From NCBI RefSeq assembly GCF_900176465.1, contig NZ_FWXR01000022.1, positions 1 to 64,000 of the forward strand: DNA of 64,000 nt, in the 5' to 3' direction. Source of the DNA: Fulvimarina manganoxydans. Lineage in GTDB: Bacteria > Pseudomonadota > Alphaproteobacteria > Rhizobiales > Rhizobiaceae. Shown here piece by piece: positions 61,740-64,000 of the stretch. A program made the translations under genes and the position numbers. The notes beneath the pieces are model-generated. The model was not told the DNA's origin and ran no database searches. It worked only from the letters and a program-made list of their open reading frames with translations. Numbering within the stretch: the stretch's first letter is position 1; every line of letters begins with the position of its first letter.

Positions 61740-62836
61740 GACGTTTGGGCATCGGCGTGATCGGCTGCGGCGTGATCAGCGAAATCTATTGCAGCAATAT
61801 TCCGCGCTTCTCCAATCTCGCTCTGCGGGCGGTCGCCGATATGAGGGCCGAGGCAGCCCGGGCCAAGGGTAAGGCCCATGGCGTCCCAGCGGTCAGCGTC
61901 GACGAGCTTCTGGCGCGCGAGGACGTGGATATTGTCCTCAATCTCACAGTGCCTCAGGCCCATGTGGAGGTCGGCCTTGCCGCGATCGCGGCCGGCAAGC
62001 ACGTCTATTCGGAAAAGCCGCTCGCGGGGAGCGTCGCCGAGGCGCAGCGCCTGGTGGAGGCGGCCGAAAAGGCCGGGCTTCGCATCGGCTCGGCTCCCGA
62101 TACCTTTCTCGGCGGGGCCCATCAGAGCGCCCGCGCGCTTCTCGACGAGGGGCGGATCGGCACGCCGACGGCGGGAACCGCGACCTTGATGCTCGCCGGC
62201 CATGAGCGCTGGCATCCCAATCCCGACTTTTATTATGCCGGGCCGGGCGCTGGGCCGCTGATGGATATGGGCCCCTATTACATCACCGCGATGGTCCATT
62301 GCCTCGGCCCCGTCGCCAGGGTCTTTGCCCGAGGCGCCAAGGGACGCAGCGAGCGCGTCATCGCGACGGGCCCGCGCGCCGGGGAAGCCGTGCCGGTTGA
62401 GACCCCGACCCATATCACCGGCATCTTGGAATTTCACAGCGGCGCCCTCGTCCAGATCGCGACGAGCTTCGACGTGCGCGCCCATCTCCACACGCCGCTC
62501 GAACTCTACGGCACCGAGGGCTCGCTCGCGATTCCCGATCCGAACCGCTTCGACGGCACGGTCCGCCTGTTTGAGAGCGAATGGCGGGACCAGCCGACCA
62601 CCCATGCCTTTGGCGACGACAATTGGCGCGGCCTCGGCCTTGCCGATATGGCGGCGGCGATCAGCGAGAACCGGCCGCACCGCGCCAATGGCGACCTCGC
62701 CTTGCATGTGCTCGACGTCATGGAGTCGGCGCTCAGATCCGTCGAGACCGGGCAGATGGAAACCCTTCGAACCGATTGCGTCCGGCCCGAGCCGATGGCG
62801 CGCGAGACCACACTGACAGAACAGGACGCGGCATGA
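61736..62836 (+). CDS. Gfo/Idh/MocA-family oxidoreductase (ThuB-like)
   Basis: 366 residues. N-terminal Rossmann motif GIGVIGCGVISEIYCSN and the family signature VYSEKPLAGSVAEAQ, followed by a C-terminal alpha/beta domain with GPLMDMGPYYITAMVHCLGPVARV. Placement before thuA recalls rhizobial thuAB, where ThuB oxidises the 3-hydroxyl of a disaccharide with an NAD-type cofactor. Substrate here is unproven. ATGA overlap on both sides. Confidence 0.88.
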   Translation: MRRLGIGVIGCGVISEIYCSNIPRFSNLALRAVADMRAEAARAKGKAHGVPAVSVDELLAREDVDIVLNLTVPQAHVEVGLAAIAAGKHVYSEKPLAGSVAEAQRLVEAAEKAGLRIGSAPDTFLGGAHQSARALLDEGRIGTPTAGTATLMLAGHERWHPNPDFYYAGPGAGPLMDMGPYYITAMVHCLGPVARVFARGAKGRSERVIATGPRAGEAVPVETPTHITGILEFHSGALVQIATSFDVRAHLHTPLELYGTEGSLAIPDPNRFDGTVRLFESEWRDQPTTHAFGDDNWRGLGLADMAAAISENRPHRANGDLALHVLDVMESALRSVETGQMETLRTDCVRPEPMARETTLTEQDAA

Positions 62837-63492
62837 GCCAGACCAACAAGACGGCCCTCATCTTCTATGGCGGCTGGGAGGGTCACGAGCCCGAAGCGAC
62901 CTCGAAGATCGTCGAGACGATGCTCGCGGACGAAGGCTTCGTGGTGACGCGCGTCGCCGGCACGGACATCCTCTCCGATGGCGGTCTCGAGCGCTTCGAC
63001 CTCATCGTGCCGATGATGACCCAGGTCGAGGTCGCCAAGGACGGGCTCAGCCATCTCGTCGCGGCGATCGAGGCGGGAACGGGTCTCGGCGGCTTTCACG
63101 GCGGCATGGGCGATGCCTTCCGCAAGGAGCCCGCCTATCAGTTCATGACCGGCGGCCAATGGGTCGCCCATCCCGGCAATATCATCGATTACCGGGTCGA
63201 GATCACCAAGCCGGACGATCCCCTGGTCGAAGGCATTGGCGACTTCGACTACCACTCGGAGCAATATTATCTCCATGTGGATCCCGGCATCGAGGTGCTG
63301 GCGACGACGATCTTCAGCGGCGAGCATGCCCCCTGGACCAAGGGAACCGTCATGCCCGTCGTCTGGAAGCATCGCTATGGACGGGGCCGTGTCTTCTACT
63401 CTGCCCTCGGTCACGTGGCCGCCGAGTTCGACGCGCCGCAGATGAAGGAAATCCTGCGCCGAGGCCTCGTCTGGGCCGCAAGTTGCGACTGA
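62833..63492 (+). CDS. thuA: ThuA-family protein
   Basis: 219 residues, complete ThuA domain with a glutamine-amidotransferase-like fold: ALIFYGGWEGHEPEATSKIVETML, GTGLGGFHGGMGDAFR, YHSEQYYLHVDPGIEVLATT, MPVVWKHRYGRGRVFYSALGH. In rhizobia ThuA works with ThuB in trehalose and sucrose use, through 3-keto sugars. Last gene of the operon. Confidence 0.9.
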   Translation: MSQTNKTALIFYGGWEGHEPEATSKIVETMLADEGFVVTRVAGTDILSDGGLERFDLIVPMMTQVEVAKDGLSHLVAAIEAGTGLGGFHGGMGDAFRKEPAYQFMTGGQWVAHPGNIIDYRVEITKPDDPLVEGIGDFDYHSEQYYLHVDPGIEVLATTIFSGEHAPWTKGTVMPVVWKHRYGRGRVFYSALGHVAAEFDAPQMKEILRRGLVWAASCD

Positions 63493-63510
63493 GCGCAGTC
63501 GAGGAACAAC

Positions 63511-64000
63511 CTATTCGGCGTGTCTTACTCGGACGGGGCGATAAAGGAGCACCCTCGCCCAAGGGCGAAGCCGGAGCAGGATGTCGAATTCGGCCGCATT
63601 CGCCGTCAGCAGCGTCAAGCCGAACTTTTCCGCCTGCAGGAACAAGGCGCAGTCGTTGAGCGCCTTGGCCCGATCGTTCTTGGCATAGCCCTGCGTTCGG
63701 GCGAGGATGCCGGCAAGGACGGCGGCCGCCCCATGACGTCGGCATCCGGCACGAACAGGCGATGCCTCGGCATCGCCTCGACGATCCGTTTTATGGCGGC
63801 CTTCACATTCGGCATGCGCGGATCGTCTTCGCTGAGGAAGCCGATCGCGAAGATCAATTCTTGGACCGCGACCATCAAATGGTTCACAATGCGAATATCG
63901 GCTAGGCGGTCGACGGCGTCGGGCGCCGTTCCCTTCATCTGATCGAGATAGACACAGGTATCGAGAAGCAGCGGACCACCCGCAAAAGCCGTGTGCCCCA
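63511..64000 (-). pseudogene. Frameshifted PIN-domain (VapC-like) gene, cut by the window edge
   Basis: On the minus strand one frame encodes LLLDTCVYLDQMKGTAPDAV...VQELIFAIGFL...MPRHRLFVPDADVMG, and the continuation is only found in another frame: AGILARTQGYAKND, ALNDCALFLQAEKFGLTLLTANAAEFDILL, ending in TAG at 63511-63513. Together these give the PIN pattern (first Asp, Glu, the ND pair, TANAAEFD). The frame change is near 63725-63735, by one base. It is either a true mutation or a sequencing error. Upstream start and antitoxin lie beyond the window. Confidence 0.7.

Noticed and set aside
1-64000. CRISPR arrays, rRNA, tRNA, prophage or intact IS elements
   Set aside because: No regularly spaced repeats, no cloverleaf-like sequence I could recognise, and no transposase, integrase or phage structural genes were seen. 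tRNAscan-SE would be decisive for tRNAs.

Overview
The window looks like chromosomal DNA of a GC-rich alphaproteobacterium of the order Hyphomicrobiales (Rhizobiales). The case rests on the trxB-lsrB pair, a carB / greA / LpcC-type LPS mannosyltransferase neighbourhood as in rhizobia, the abundance of ABC and TRAP uptake systems with GntR/FCD regulators, and an intergenic palindromic repeat of the type common in this order. A family such as Aurantimonadaceae is possible, but I cannot fix it from sequence alone. I see no rRNA, tRNA, CRISPR array, prophage or intact insertion sequence.

Layout. 1-6.3 kb (mostly minus strand): a VapBC-type toxin-antitoxin pair, a PhoD-like phosphatase, a SleB-like cell-wall hydrolase lipoprotein, an AHSA1/SRPBCC protein, an sdhB separated from the other sdh genes, and an App1-like phosphatase. 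6.9-11.75 kb: the most interesting locus, a guanidine-utilisation operon. In order it has a near-perfect sigma-54 promoter, a guanidine-I (ykkC) riboswitch with a visible anti-aptamer pairing, an ABC transporter (binding protein, permease, ATPase), a guanidine-hydrolase-type ureohydrolase (GdmH family), a very histidine-rich small protein that may handle nickel, and a terminator. 11.8-27.6 kb: housekeeping and envelope genes (a gamma-glutamyltransferase-like gene, GNAT, carB, greA, lpcC, a GT25 glycosyltransferase, trkH, trxB, lsrB, a PPP phosphatase, an SRPBCC protein).

27.9-45.3 kb: sugar-acid catabolism. A divergent GntR regulator faces a dctPQM TRAP transporter plus an altronate/galactarate-type dehydratase. 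A second cluster holds an IlvD/Edd sugar-acid dehydratase, an SDR, a DenD-like epimerase-family dehydrogenase, an HIBADH-family dehydrogenase and its own GntR regulator, with an 18-bp perfect palindrome at the promoter. Isocitrate lyase, a DMT exporter and two more toxin-antitoxin modules (Xre/RES and HigBA) lie between them. 45.6-51.6 kb: small secreted or lipidated proteins, two of which share a C-terminal TPS-x-G-[LI]-IPGQ tag, a methyltransferase, a DUF2147 protein, a pyroglutamyl-peptidase-like protein, a cold-shock protein and a glycine-rich membrane protein.

51.8-54.8 kb: an NCS1 permease and an Asp/Glu/hydantoin racemase divergent from a GntR/FCD regulator. 55.5-63.5 kb: a carbohydrate operon resembling thuEFGK-AB (binding protein, two permeases, ATPase, Gfo/Idh/MocA oxidoreductase, ThuA) with a GH43 beta-xylosidase built in. 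The window ends in a frameshifted, truncated PIN-domain gene.

Two families of intergenic repeats occur: a ~105-bp double-palindrome element (two good copies, one degenerate), and a ~155-bp element with hairpin ends present as two oppositely oriented copies 50 kb apart. One copy sits just upstream of the guanidine promoter and the other between the sugar-binding-protein gene and its permease genes.
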